Shown in pieces: positions 35,601 through 47,929 of a DNA stretch of 64,000 bases (position 1 is the stretch's first letter; every line of letters starts with the position of its first letter). Source of the stretch: Nymphalis io. Its lineage: Eukaryota; Arthropoda; Insecta; Lepidoptera; Nymphalidae. The stretch lies in assembly GCF_905147045.1 (NCBI RefSeq), contig NC_065889.1, positions 2,485,001 to 2,549,000 on the forward strand, read 5' to 3'. Made by a program: the position numbers and the translations under genes. Under the pieces are notes generated by a model. That model was not told where the DNA came from. It ran no database searches and worked only from the letters and a program-made list of their open reading frames with translations.

Positions 35601-38600
35601 GATTTCTAAGCGGTGGCAGCGAAGGTTGGCAGAAATTGTTTTGCACAGACTTGGTCAGACGCCAGAAGCTACGGGAGCCCCTAGGATGCGAAACAAGGTC
35701 ATGACCAATCTGTACAATGCGCTGTATATGGGTGTAGGGTTAATTGTAATACATACAATATACACTCTGATTTCTCTCTCTTTTTTTCTGTCAATCAATA
35801 ATTCGACATTCCAAAGAAGAAGACAATATACAACTATTAGAAAGTATGTCATAACTATGAAGAAAATCTTACCAAGATTCGTCCAATCGGCTACAATAAA
35901 GTATCCCCCATCTGGTATGGTCGGCTTGAACCCGTTTTCTTTGAGTACTTTGACTAAATAGTCTCGTTTGGAGATGAGCTCTTTAGCGAGCGAGACGAAG
36001 TAGCACTCCGGTGTGTTGATTCGACCTAGTTCAAATTCAAATGATCTGGCTACCGCTTCCTGTAATTAATTTTTTTTAAACATTTGTTTGTTTTGGGTGT
36101 AAAGTTTCACCCAAATTGAATATGTATTACACATGTAATGAAGATGTAAGTAAACTGTTGTAACTCTTAATAAATTCAAAGATTTTTATGAAATATAGAC
36201 TATATGCTGTTGTGCAATTTAATACTGTTTTTTCCTTATTTTCAATTAGTTTTCGTTTTAAAGCAGGCAGGTGTGACGTGGGTAGCCTTTGTTCTTTCTT
36301 AGGGTTCAAACTTGCTTCATGCAAAATTTCACCAAAATCAATTCAGTTTAGAGGAGAAAGCGTAACAGATAGAATTATTTTCACATATATAATAGTAGTA
36401 CAGATGTATTACCTGTACAGGAGTACAACATGTGTAGACGCAGTTCTGGTGAACAACCTGAAGGTTCCTCATAAGGTTAGCAGGTCCATATGCCCAGCCA
36501 GTCTTCCAGCCAGTTACCGAGAAGGTCTTACCAGCTGAACCAATAGTAATTGTCCGTTCCCACATACCTGGCATTGCACCTAGAAATATATGGTAATTAA
36601 AAATTAATATAAGCATATTGTTATTTGTGCAAGAGCAAAATATTAATTTGGATTTTTATAAAATTATTTTTTTTAACAAAATATACTTAGTAATGTTTTT
36701 TTATATTTTTATAAGAATTACGTTAAAACAAAAAAAAAGATAATCATTTTACACACTTAATAAACAATTTATAAGCATATTTTATTTGTGCAAGAGATAG
36801 ATATTAATTTGGATTTTAATAATATTATTTTTTTAACAACTGTTTACTTAGTGATGTTTTTTTGTAAATTATAAGAATTGCATTTAAAAAAAAATAAGAA
36901 AAACATTTTAGACACAATTAGTGACAAAATTGCTAACGATAATTAGTTATTTCACTCACCAATCCTTATATGTTTGTTAGGTTCATAGACCATCCATTCA
37001 TACACTTCATCAGAAAGACACAAGACGTTGTGCTTCTTGCACAAGTTTGCGATAGTCTCCAATTCCTGTGCTGTGAACACTTTGCCCAGTGGATTGTGAG
37101 GGGTGTTCAAGATCAACATTTTTGTTCGTTTATTGAATAATGACGATAACTCTTGTTCGTTAAGAATCCAGTCTGCTGATGTCAATTGTGCTCCAGTGGA
37201 TTTCTGTCAACATTTTTAAAAACAATTTTGTATGTTATACATATATTATTAATATATGTATTTTTTTTATAAACAAACAGTTTTATAGTTATAAAAATGT
37301 TTTTGTCATAACTAACTATAAATGCACAGCCAAAATAACTGGGTTTAGAAAACTGAAATTTTAACCTTCGATTTTTTATAACGTCTGAAAAACTATTTTA
37401 CTATATTGGTAACTTAAATTTTAAGGGTGTACAGAGGGCAGCTAGTTATTTTCATATTATATGGTAATACTAAAGTCTAATACCGTCCAGTACTTGAAGG
37501 TTGACTGGAAGATAAAAATAACATTAAATACCTTATTGTGTGTGATTATTTCAAGTTTCATGTGTACGATATAAATAATTAATATTAATAAGGGGTATTT
37601 TACATGGCTGAGATTGATTTAAAAAATCACTTTGGACTCAAAACAACATGTATGTTTTCAAATAAAGTAAGTGTAATGATTCTGATTGAATAAATTTCTG
37701 CCACTCTCATATCCGGTGATCTGACACAAGACAGGGCTTTACATACCAGCTAAGTAAAGACATGTTAACACTGCCAACTTCCTTTTGGGTTGCTACTGAC
37801 AGTTTATGACAGAAAAATTTCAATAACTTTTTATCGACCCATTTTATTACTAGTTAATAGACAAAAGAGGAAAAAAGAAAACTTACCGGCTTCAAAGCAA
37901 TGAACTTAGGAGTACCACCTGCTGATCTGATCATGAAGTCATAGCAGTCAAAGAAGGGTTCAATAACAATAACCTCATCTCCTTCATCCACATGACCTAG
38001 AAAATGTTATTTAAGTAATTTGATAATTTTTTATTAAGAGTCGAAGGTTTGGTCAAAGTTTTTGTAGACATTGTTCTCTGACCTGAATAAATAATAATAA
38101 TTGAGATAAAATGTGTTTATTTATTAACCAATTACATTTTAACATCAAAGTGATAATTTCTCAAAAATATTTTGTACAGATTAATAGAAATCAATCTTTT
38201 TATGATAAAAGTAGACAATTATATTTAATGAAATAAATATGAATTGTAAAGCAGTTTAAATGATTACTATAACACTGTATATATAAGAAATATTAAGGAT
38301 TCCTTACTGTTTTTGTGTCATCAACTATCTCATCTTTGAAATCGAAACACAGCAATACAATATTATATTGTATTGCGGTAGAAAAATTTATGTGTAGTAA
38401 GTGGATAACTTTATTGCCTTTGTTTATTATATATTTTGTTGAGTATATAAAAGTATATTTTATATATGTAAACTATAAATACTGACCTAGAATGGCAGAA
38501 AACAAAGCTTCATAAGCACCACTCGTCACTAATATTTCATTGAATGGATCTAATTCTCTACCTATCAATGGTGAGTACACTTTAGCTAAATTTTGAACTA

Positions 38601-40332
38601 ACCGGGGATGCCCCTAAAAAAAAACAAATTATGTACAATATAGATAAATTAGTAAATTACATAAGTTCAATGTATTATATAGTGACATTAATAAAAAAAA
38701 TAACTTCTTAATCTGTATTAATATTATAAAGAGGTAAAGTTTGTGAGGGTAATCTCTGGATCTACTAAACCGATTTTGAAAATTCTTTTACCAATATAAA
38801 GCCACATCATTTATGAGTGTCATATATATTAACCCGAAAAATGAAGGCTTTTTCATGGTAGTGGGATTTGCAAAGTAAGTCGGAGAAAAAACGGTCAACC
38901 AAAAATGTTTCTTACGAATGCTGCCTTAACGATAAGAGATTTTTTGATTGAATTCTAGAGAAAAATTGTAGAGCTTGATAATGCCTACAAGACAGCATAT
39001 GTCTAACTTTTATAATTAAGTCACAAAGAGTTGTTTATTATAATAAAAAAAATAATTTAAATCATTAGGTCATGTTTATTGGTCATATTATCAACAATTA
39101 TGAATTATTATGAAAATAAGTAAAATTATTGTCTCAAGTTTTTAAAACAAAAGACATTTCCCTTTTACTGCATATAATTTGGACAAGTGGTTAAAAAGAT
39201 ATAATGACATAGGCATGGAACTGTGACTGTGTCGTAATCTATCGAGTGATATTTCTATTAGACAGTTTTTTCATATACGTGAATCTATTGAAAAATTAAT
39301 TGCTTTATTAACAAGGATATTTTGATTTGATTTAGATTCATTTTTTTACAGTTTGCTTTTTGGTGCATTGTTTAAGAGATAATTTAAAATATCAAATACA
39401 CGAGACAATTTTATTAATGTTTAGCCAATCAATCACAAATAAAAATGTTTACCGGCCAACAAAGTGGGAACGGGTCAGCTAGTCTATCAAATATTTCTTT
39501 TTACATGGAAATAAGTATAAATTAAATTAAGCCTATTATACTCACAAATCCTCTGGTATACTGATTAAGCAGTGGATTATCACCCACAGGAATTTCTGAG
39601 AGCGCTTTTGTGACATGTTCTGGTGCATAGTAGTCTGGAAAACCTTGCCCAAGATTCACAGCCGGTTTATAATCTGCTGCTAACTGGATGTACTCAACCC
39701 TTTAAAGCAAAGAGTATTTGATTGATGTTTGATTCAGTTTGTTTGAAATATATAATAATTACAATAAGGTAAGTTGTAAGGCCCAGATGGCCGAGGGAAA
39801 AAATGTATAGATCATTTTAAACAAAGATTAGTTTTTCATGTGTTAATAATAGTGTTTGTATCTCATTTTAAGCAATAAACCAACAAGTATTAAAAAAATC
39901 TTTCTGATATATACATATATCAACTTTAGAGTAGTTTGATGCTATAATCCTTCTTTAAAAGGAAGACATTTACCTAGAAATGAAATATTTACATTATATT
40001 TGTATTAAATTACTTATTATTTTATGGGCATGCAGTTCATTTAATGTATTAATACTTATCACTCCAGAATTAAATGTAAGTCAACCCATTGCGTAACATC
40101 TGACAGATGTTTAAATACATATAAGAACATATAAAAATAGCAGTCGTACAAAGATAGGAAATAAAAATTACAGGTCTTACCACACACTCTTTTCGCCGGC
40201 TCCGTAGCGAGCAGGTAATTTAAATTTATTATTCATTTCTAAAGTACTTTTTCCTCGAAAGACAATTGTATTTGACTGTTTTAAACAGTTAATGTTTATC
40301 GTTGCACTCAGAAGACCTCTCCACCTAAACAT
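32620..40332 (-). CDS. KAT: Kynurenine aminotransferase-like PLP enzyme (KAT / cysteine-S-conjugate beta-lyase), 9 exons, 454 aa
   Basis: Exons in transcript order: 40332-40181, 39699-39546, 38613-38487, 37996-37887, 37203-36960, 36579-36413, 36059-35873, 33442-33279, 32679-32620. They sum to 1365 nt in phase. The product is a fold-type-I aminotransferase that transaminates kynurenine or 3-hydroxykynurenine to kynurenic or xanthurenic acid. Visible motifs: VNLGQGFPDYYAP (substrate loop), VTSGAYEALFSAILG, NTPHNPLGKVF, LSDEVYEWMVYEP and SAGKTFSVTGWKTGW, with PLP-binding Lys280. The C-terminus has IPPSAFYSEEHKHLGENFAR. Residues 1-32 are basic and hydroxylated (MFRWRGLLSATIN...), resembling a mitochondrial presequence; Met33 in a similar reading context could start a cytosolic form. 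The gene converges on the CIMIP2-like gene (about 690 nt between stops). A LINE sits in intron 7 and a SINE in intron 8. KAT versus glutamine transaminase K activity cannot be told from sequence. Confidence 0.97.
32780..33115 (+). mobile_element. SINE type 2, full length, in KAT intron 8
   Basis: Head with A-box TTGGTCTAGTGGCTTGATG and intact B-box GGGTTCAATTCCC (from 32836), body TCTCAGTAGTAGCCAAGAGT and GCTTCGGAAAGCACGTAAAG, and tail GGCCGAAATCGGTCTGGAGG. It ends in TTATTATTA repeats. It lies antisense to KAT. Confidence 0.8.
33794..35740 (-). mobile_element. Jockey/CR1-type non-LTR retrotransposon, 5'-truncated, RT frame open (in KAT intron 7)
   Basis: A minus-strand frame (stop at 33910, open to beyond 35646) encodes the reverse transcriptase half of ORF2. 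Upstream of 35646 the frame continues with HPRGSRSFWRLTKSVQ, the usual endonuclease-RT linker. RT motifs seen: DVRKASGPDGIPAIVLKK, NYRPIAITSVLCKVMERI, QYGFRPKRSTGDLL, SLDISKAFDRVWH, GVPQGSVLSPTLFLLHIND and catalytic CYADDST. The 3' end is an A-run (T-run at 33794-33808 on the plus strand). The endonuclease domain and ORF1 are missing, so this copy cannot move by itself. A nearly identical copy lies at 60770-61754. Family assignment (Jockey versus CR1 superfamily) is from RT motifs only. No clear target-site duplication was found. Confidence 0.9.
36608..36932. repeat. Diverged tandem duplication (about 162 bp x 2) in KAT intron 5
   Basis: Unit 1 from 36608 and unit 2 from 36770 share TATAAGCATAT, TTATTTGTGCAAGAG, ATATTAATTTGGATTTT, CTTAGT-ATGTTTTTTT and TATAAGAATT in the same order with scattered differences. 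The duplication makes up most of the intron 36580-36959. Confidence 0.8.
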
Positions 40333-41162
40333 GATAAGGCAAATTGTAATATTCAAATAAAGATATTATAAGTACTATCGCAATGTAAATACAATCTAAG
40401 TTGTCACGGCGAGAGAATTTACTACATTATCATAAGGTTGAATTAACTCGAATAATATAATCGGTGTAAAGACAATTTACATAGTTGTTGATAACGTAAA
40501 ATTCTTTTTTTTTAATTCTGTCTGTACCTATAATAAACATTTATAAGCCAAAAGTCAACGTTGGAGAACTGACATTATAATCTATAACTGACAGATAAAA
40601 GTCGTAATCAAAATTTAAAGCTTGTTCTCGTTTAAAAATTGCAATAATTTTAAATCTCTAAGTGCTTACATAATATTAAATACATAAATAAAAGCTTCAT
40701 CATATATGGTGTCAACAAAATATCCACAGCAAGCTGTATTATTTTTTAGGACGATGAATTAAAGTGACTTGAACAAGTTTTTTATGTGATACATGAAATA
40801 CTAGAAACATTTCAAGATTTTATTTATTTTCATTCTCACCAGTGGCGAAGCTTTTTATTTGTTTGGGATTTGAAGGATGAATAAAATAGCCTCCATGGTT
40901 AGCAGAAACTAGATAGTTTGGAGTGGTTTAAAACTTATGCAATACTTCCTAGTGTGCATATGTTGTGTAGTAGGGATTACGTATGAGATAGCCAGAAAGT
41001 TGAATTTGAATATTAAATATATTATTAAATATATAATAAATTAATACATCTTTTTTGTAAGTAATCTTCTGCCTGGGGAAGACGAGGACGGGGCATGTTG
41101 GATCAAAAAACTAAATCTATACTAATTCTAATTTCCCCCACGGGAACAGTGGGGGGGGGGGT
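40333..41162. other. Upstream region of KAT
   Basis: Minus-strand promoter of KAT is expected here. The sequence is AT-rich with no TATA or initiator that I can single out. A decayed repeat may occupy 40850-41100. Confidence 0.4.
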
Positions 41163-41885
41163 ATGTGGGGCTCGCCGATGTCCGAAGCGCCGAGTGCGCC
41201 CCGAACAACGGAATACCCACTAAAAAACCAGCGGTACCCTTTCCGTCATAACGAGGAGCGCCACGGGATCGCTTGCGCATGCTACCGCGACGCTCTGACG
41301 GGTGGCCTGCGTATGCAGGCCTCCATTCTCTATGGGGATTACCAGGGTACTGAGAGCCCCCTAGTCCCAGCGACGCCTATTGCGGCGGAGGGAGAAGGTG
41401 CGCATAGCGCCTCATTCTTCTCCCCAGTCTTCTTCGGCGGAGCAGGTTTGCAGCGGCGTCCTCTTCCCACTCCCGATCCGCGGCCTCCTTCTGCGACATT
41501 ACATTTTCACTGAAGGAGACCATTTCCGACCAACACTCATCGCTTCCGAGCATCGCGTTGATGATGCTCGGCAAGGAGAGGTCTCCGCCGACAACTGCCG
41601 CCAGAGAAAGCCTCTGGGGCCCCCACGCGGCACACTCCGTCAGGGTGTGTTGCGCCGTGTCGGTTGGCGCACCACACTCGTGGCAGGAAGGTGACATTTC
41701 CCGCCGTGCTATCTTGTGCAGGTACTTACCGAAGCAGCCGTGTCCGGTAAGTACCTGCGTTAACCTAAACGAGAGCGTGCCTCGTTTTCTTTTGAGCCAG
41801 CGATTTAAGTGGGGACGTACCGCCTCCACTGTCGCCAGGCCCGCTGTGGGGGACCTCAGATCTTCCTCAAACGCTGGCCTATTAT
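41163..41885 (-). mobile_element. R1-clade LINE ORF2 C-terminal fragment
   Basis: A minus-strand frame at 41377-41829 encodes VRPHLNRWLKRKRGTLSFRL, then LTQVLTGHGCFGKYLHKIAR and a zinc knuckle CHECGAPTDTAQHTLTEC (C-x2-C-x7-H-x4-C). This is the C-terminal region of R1-type reverse transcriptases, downstream of the catalytic domain, which is absent. GC content is far above the flanks, and a G-run (41151-41160) bounds the 3' side. It is a truncated remnant with no independent function. Confidence 0.85.
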
Positions 41886-44800
41886 TTGTAAAAAAAAAAA
41901 ATGTAAGCGTACAAAGTAAGGAATTAGGCTTTTGTAAGTACTTTTAAATCGTCTTTTGGATCCGGATACTCAGTTATAATTTTTCTTAAATGGTAGTTAA
42001 TTATAATGTAATACCTACAATTTATGGAAATCGGCGTAAACCGCGTTTTTTACTATCTATATATTGCTATATTGTGTGATGCCTTATACATTCATTTTTT
42101 ATTAACATAAGATATAAAGGATGACGCCAGGATTTATTTTTGGCTAAGTCGAATCGTTATCGCTGTGACATCATAATTTCTTAAGAAATTTGACGTTCCA
42201 TCAAGGACGAATCGAATCGCAACTGGATGTTGATGATGGTATTAATAGAATAGGGAAAAAGCTAAACTAAAATTATGTTAGTAGAATTGGCTTTCTGTTC
42301 CCACTCTCCAATAGTGACGTGTAATACATCGTTGGATATTTTTAAGCTAAATAAAAATTACTATAACGCTAATTTACAAATCTTATTCCGTTGAGAGTTA
42401 TGCATTATTAAACACGTCAGTTTAAAAATAGCCAAATATAAGATTTTTCCCCAATAAAAGCTAATAGCAACTACCTATCTACCGTCACACGGAGCTTTTT
42501 AAAAGGCACAATAATAAGCTATTTTAGGTTGCTTTTATTTATTTAGTAACTAACAGAGCCCTTCTTAGTTTTTGTAGACATTGACAATAGTTTACATTAT
42601 AAATTTTAGACAATTTTTCGTTAACGTAAATATAAGCAAATGTAATTAATATAATAATAATCTTAATAAAACATCTATGGTTTATTTTGTACAATGATTT
42701 AAAATTTTATTAAAAAAGATTACCTACTACCTATTTCAAGTTATGAAATATTATTACCTAATTAGCCATCGACGAACAGTCCAATTTACACTTTTGGTAT
42801 GTGCATTACATTTTCATATGAAAGAAACAGAACTGTCACTGCACTTGAATATACTAGGTGTTATTGGCAATATGCCGAACAGAAATTATATAAAGTTAAT
42901 ATATATGAATAGCAAAACAAATGAAGCGGAAACTAGTAATCTTTGCCTATTTTTATGGATGCTAACAGTTGTTCCATAAAAAATAATTGAAACATTTCTT
43001 GAATCAATTGATCTTTGAAGTAAATATGGCATTAAATTAATTGCAAATTAATTAAATGAAAACAAGAAACAATTAATGCTTAATAATATTTTTATTCAAA
43101 TTAGATAAAAAAGAAAGCATTGCAACTGTCACAGAATCGATCGATCAAAACGCGTTGCCTTAATTTAGTGTATGTTGCTATTAATTAATATATAAATATT
43201 TATTATTTAACAATGTTTATCGCTTGAGTTTTTTTATTGAGTGTTACATTTAGTAAGCAGAAATAATTTATTTTATTGTAAAGGATAGTGAGTAAATTCT
43301 AAAATTCTAGCTACCAAGATAACAAAAAAGTATCATTTCTTCATAAAATATAATATTAAGTGTAAACGCCTATAAAAAGGCCATTAATCTTACTTTTTTG
43401 TGTATTATACAGCGCGAACTTTCATCGTCAGCGATGGAGTCGCTTCAAAAGTTTATAGAAGCTTAACAAAGCGAGCTTTGTAGGTAAAGCTCAAAAGATA
43501 TTATGTGGTTAGCGTTTTTTAAAAGAGCAGAAACCTAAGTGATCTAGGTAACATTTTTAAAGTTATTTAGGTCACTATTACATGAGCATTATATTAACCT
43601 GCTTGAAAATCTATTAAAGCATTTTATAATTTCTTGATTAAAATAAAATTATTAAAAAAAATAAAAATAAAAAAGCTAAGCTAAGCTTGTATTTAGTCTA
43701 AATGTAAAAATAATTTATTGAAGTAGTTTCTTACAATTAATTTGAAGATAAACATTGATTTATCTCTTTTTGTCATTATTTATTTATCATTCGAAAGACG
43801 GAGACACAACATTGTTTAAATGCTCAACTTCTAATGCAACAATTATAGGAAAAGCAGTGAATGTTTTAAGATCATAATTGCAAATTTAATAGAATTCGTG
43901 AAAATAAAAAACTGTACTAAAAAAAGATTTTTTGTTGTAATGGATGATTGTAAAAACTAGAGAATCAATATACGTATACATAAAACTTTTATATAATATT
44001 ATAGTATATAATTTAAGGTATTGACGTGAATTTAATATTTTTTTATGAATATGAGAAAACTAACTCTTACTCCTGGGAAAATTGGAAACCTGAGACGCTA
44101 CGCTACCTCAATAGAACCTCGTAAGTTACAAATACGTTCACCGAACGAATCGAGTTTAACGAATAAGTTGATTATGTTTGTAGTTTCTAAGTTATTTATA
44201 CTTGCCCGGTGTGGCTTTGAAGTACGTGTCAGATACAGGCTGAAGAGAGAAGTTCCATATGTCTCGAAATATTAGTTATAAATTGTGTGTGCATGTGCTT
44301 TTTACTTGAATCTATGTCATTGGTTAAAATATATGCATATATATTTTAGTACACAAATTACTAGTTTACCTCCTTGGTAAAGATTTTATTAATATTTAAA
44401 AACCAATGCTTTTTAAAATAAGAAATTTGACAAGTCGTGATTCGATCACGACCAGTAACCACTGGTGTTTTACCATAGTCTCCTATATCTTCGGTGTAAG
44501 GAATACCTCATATCCTATTAGTTATTCCTTTACCCTTACACCGTTGGTTGCCTGGAAGAGATGGCTATGTATCGATAAGGTCGCCAAAATTGTATGCTAC
44601 TTTTATTTAGGCCATATCCATGTTTTGTATTTTTTTCTCTTTGTGGTGTACAATAAAGTATAAAGTAAAGTAGTCTAGCTTACGTCATTAGTAATTTTAT
44701 CCTTTTATTACATAGTAGGTACCACTTCGAAATTTGAATTCGATTGATATCATGTGTAATTTTTTTTGTGTGACGTTGATAGAATATTTTGCGCTTAACT

Positions 44801-45269
44801 AGACACGAAAGAACAACAAGAAAAAAGTACATTATTTGTTGTGTTAAAATTTTAATAACTTTACATATTATTAATTACTGACTTTCTGTTTTGTCATGCT
44901 ATGCTTTCTCCTTCGCCTTCTATTTGTACATAGTGAATTTATATAGTGAATTTTGGACGTATAATTTAATCATTTGCATACAAGATAACATCCGCTATAT
45001 TGTAGTTGATATCGGCTGATACATTTCAAGTTTATATTTTCTTGTTTTTTTTTTTATTTTATTTAAATGTCGAATAACATTCTTTAAAAAATATGTAATA
45101 TTTTTATAGGTTTGTTTTTTGTATTGTTATTTACTTCACTACGTTTGTAACAAAGTCAACGTCTAGATAATTAAAGAAAGTTAAAAGATTTATCCTGGTT
45201 AATGAGATGTTTTTTTAAATAGTATTTTAATTAAATTAGTATATGGAATAATTAACTATTAACCATTAA
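41886..45269. other. Unassigned AT-rich DNA
   Basis: Apart from the TATA-like site at 43371 and an imperfect inverted repeat (CGGTGTAAG at 44492 and CTTACACCG at 44535), nothing is recognised. The frames at 42743-42979 and 44045-44275 have no family resemblance. Confidence 0.5.
43371..43480 (+). promoter_or_regulatory. Possible TATA-type promoter
   Basis: CCTATAAAAAGGCC at 43369 is a strong TATA-box match in otherwise featureless DNA. The next 60 bases include TCATCGTCAGCGATGG with a 10-codon frame (MESLQKFIEA). No gene follows that I can recognise. Confidence 0.15.
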
Positions 45270-45567
45270 ATGCGATGTTGGTTTAGCTAGCTTACAACGC
45301 TCCAGAAACCGAGGCTGCAGTTGAATTTAATAAAAAATATATTTATTTTAATAATTTTTCATTAGCAGCCCGGAGCTATGCAGTGACGTGGAGTTGTCAG
45401 TGATCCACGGAAACTACGTCATATCAACGATCCTGCGCGCTTGAATACTCTCCAGTCGTGACATCTGACTACAGTTGGCTAATATCCGTTGAGAAATGTC
45501 ACTAGCAGTAGTAACGAAAGATTCAACGACGTAAAACTAAATTGACTGGGTGAAAATTGGATAGGGC

Positions 45568-45800
45568 TTTGTGCTACACCACGGGTACCACAAACTCAAC
45601 ACAATTTTTTTGTATTGTTGTGTTACGGTTTTAAGAGCGAGTGAGCTAGTGTAGCTACAGACACAAGGGATCTTAGTACCCAAGGTAGGTGGCACATTAG
45701 TTATATAAGGGGTAATTAATGTTTCTTAAAGTGACAATATTTAGGGGCAGTTGTGACCACTGCCCATCAGTTGGAGCCGTGTCTATGTAGTATCAAATAA
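45568..45800 (+). mobile_element. Type 3 short repeat, diverged
   Basis: AGGGCTTTGTGCTACACCAC, TTGTTGTGTTACGGTTTTAA and GACCACTGCCCATCAGTTGG in type 3 order. An unassigned GC-richer block (45270-45545) precedes it. Confidence 0.6.
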
Positions 45801-47618
45801 AGAAATAAAATAAACGATTCGTTTTTTTTAACTATATCCTTTATATGAAAATTACCATTATCCGATATGAATATTGGGTTCATAAAAAGAAAAGTCCCAT
45901 TTCTCGAAATATCGAATCGTAATTATTCTTACTGGTAACATTAACGTTCAAAGTTTAAAGGAAGCATTAATTTCTTTGTTTTACAAGCTTAACAAAAGCT
46001 CGTTTCAAGTAATTTATTAGAAAAAGTTTAAATCGAGATGGCTGTTACAGTTCAAGAAAATTGAAAATTAAAATATAAACTTTTCTTGAGATAGTTTTTA
46101 GAACGTTATGATTCTACATAGATTAAAGATTTTTTTGTTTATATAAGTATTATTTTTTTATGTGATGGAGGATATTATTTGAATTTATAAAAAGTTGGTC
46201 GTATTTGAAAGAACGCATCAAAAATGAATTAATCAGAAAGACAACTAAAGTAATCGCCATTATATAATAAAAATAATAAATAATATTAAACTGGTTAAAT
46301 TTTTCAAAACTCCGCCACAATTCCTTTACACCAATGATGATAAAACATATTATAAAAAACTTACTTACTTAATAATATAAGTCGATGTTCGGAAGCATGT
46401 ATTTTATTTAAATATATACGTAATTAACTTAAACTGAATTTAGTTTATCTTTTTAATATTTAAATAAAATAAAATTAAATACGAAAAGCACAATTGGCAC
46501 AATTTAAAAAGTCTATTAGTTACTAGAATGAACGCCGTTCATTTTGAAAAGACACATTTGATCATCCACGCACACTTTAATTAACATGTATATAAAATTG
46601 TTATTAAATGTATTAAATCATTTCGTAATTACAAATCTCTTTCTAAGTAATCTCCTGAAACTTATACAAAGGAAAAGGACGATATAGAAAGTTTTAAGAG
46701 GTTATTACCAAGTTTTCAACTTGTTAATGAATGCTCATAACTTAAGCCATCTCTTAGTTTGCCTCTTTTTGAATGTTGACTAACATTATCCCCGATTATG
46801 GTGGTATTCAAATAAATATAATGTAATTGTTAAATAATTTTTTAAGCTTTAAAATCATTTTTGTTTAAATTAATTAATTATAAAATATAGTTAGAATTCT
46901 TGAAGAGGAATTGATTTATAATAATTTCAGTTTTTTTTATATAGTAATGGATCAAAATTGCCTGTTTTTGTAGTTTACAGTTTTTCTGCTACTAAGTTAC
47001 GCAATAAATTTGAGTTATAATTGCATGTCTTCAATGCATGAACGTGTTGTTACTTAACTACACCTTGCCCGATTGGTTGATGTTCATGGTTACGATTCTT
47101 AGGGTCGTAGCAGTAAGTTATTTAGCTCCTAACCATACTCAATAAACGGGCTCTCCCCGTCTTGTGAATTTGGCATGCGCTCCCCATAGTCTGAAGACTT
47201 ATAGGAGACTCCATTAAGATGTTAGTTGTTCTTAGCTTTCACGAGGCCGATTTTCAGTACTGGAACCCCGGTCGTTGGCTTTATGAAGGCCAATAAAGTC
47301 ACCGGTAACCGGTAATACAAAAAAATAAATTGAAATCAAATGGAACTCACTAAGATAAGCTCTTTGGACGAGCTGAGCCGTACAACTGGACTTTATAATA
47401 TTAATTACTTTCAACTAAATTTGTCAGTGATATAATTTATCAGTTATAGTGTGAGGTTATATAGTCGATAAGCTAGCTCAATAAACGGACTATGTAAGGC
47501 AAAAATATTTTTAATTCAGACCGACCGGTCCTTCAATTCCAAGCGTTCCACCTTACGAATTCTGTAGATAATGCTACATAATTAGCATTTAATTATTTAT
47601 GTAGAGTATTTTATTTTG
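45801..47618. other. Unassigned AT-rich DNA
   Basis: Nothing supportable. A GC-richer block at 47040-47220 may be an old repeat. Confidence 0.5.
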
Positions 47619-47929
47619 TAAGCCGAGATGGCTCTGTGGTAAGAACGCGTGTATCTTAACCGATGATCGTGGGTTCAAACCCGGGTAAGCACCACTGAAT
47701 TTTCATGTGCTTAATTTGTGATTATAATTCATCTCGTGCTTTACGGTGAAGGAAAACATCGTGAGGAAACCTGCTTGTGTCTAATTTCACTGAAATTCTG
47801 CCACATGTGAATTCTACCAACCCGCATTGGAGCAGCGTGGTGGAATAAGCTCCAAACCTTCTTCTCAAAAAGAGGAGAGGAGGCCTTTAGCCCAGCAGTG
47901 GGACATTCACAGGCTGTTACGGTAGAGTA
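47619..47929 (+). mobile_element. SINE type 1, full length
   Basis: Plus-strand copy. The tRNA-like head has an A-box (ATGGCTCTGTGGTAAG, from 47628) and B-box (GGGTTCAAACCC, from 47671), then the body GAGGAAACCTGCTTGTGTCT and tail GGGACATTCACAGGCTGTTA. Confidence 0.85.

Noticed and set aside
34238..35961. Plus-strand open frames across the LINE
   Set aside because: They are antisense shadows of the RT frame on the minus strand.
41163..41947. Plus-strand proline/arginine-rich frames
   Set aside because: Antisense shadows of the GC-rich R1-type fragment.
42743..42979. 78-codon frame, possible small protein
   Set aside because: No signal peptide, no domain, no promoter or splice context that I can defend.
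44045..44275. 76-codon frame with an internal GTAAGT
   Set aside because: It could be an exon, but no partner exon in phase was found and the sequence is not recognised.
47625..47700. tRNA gene
   Set aside because: It is the head of the type 1 SINE, repeated at 2329-2636 and 10210-10512.
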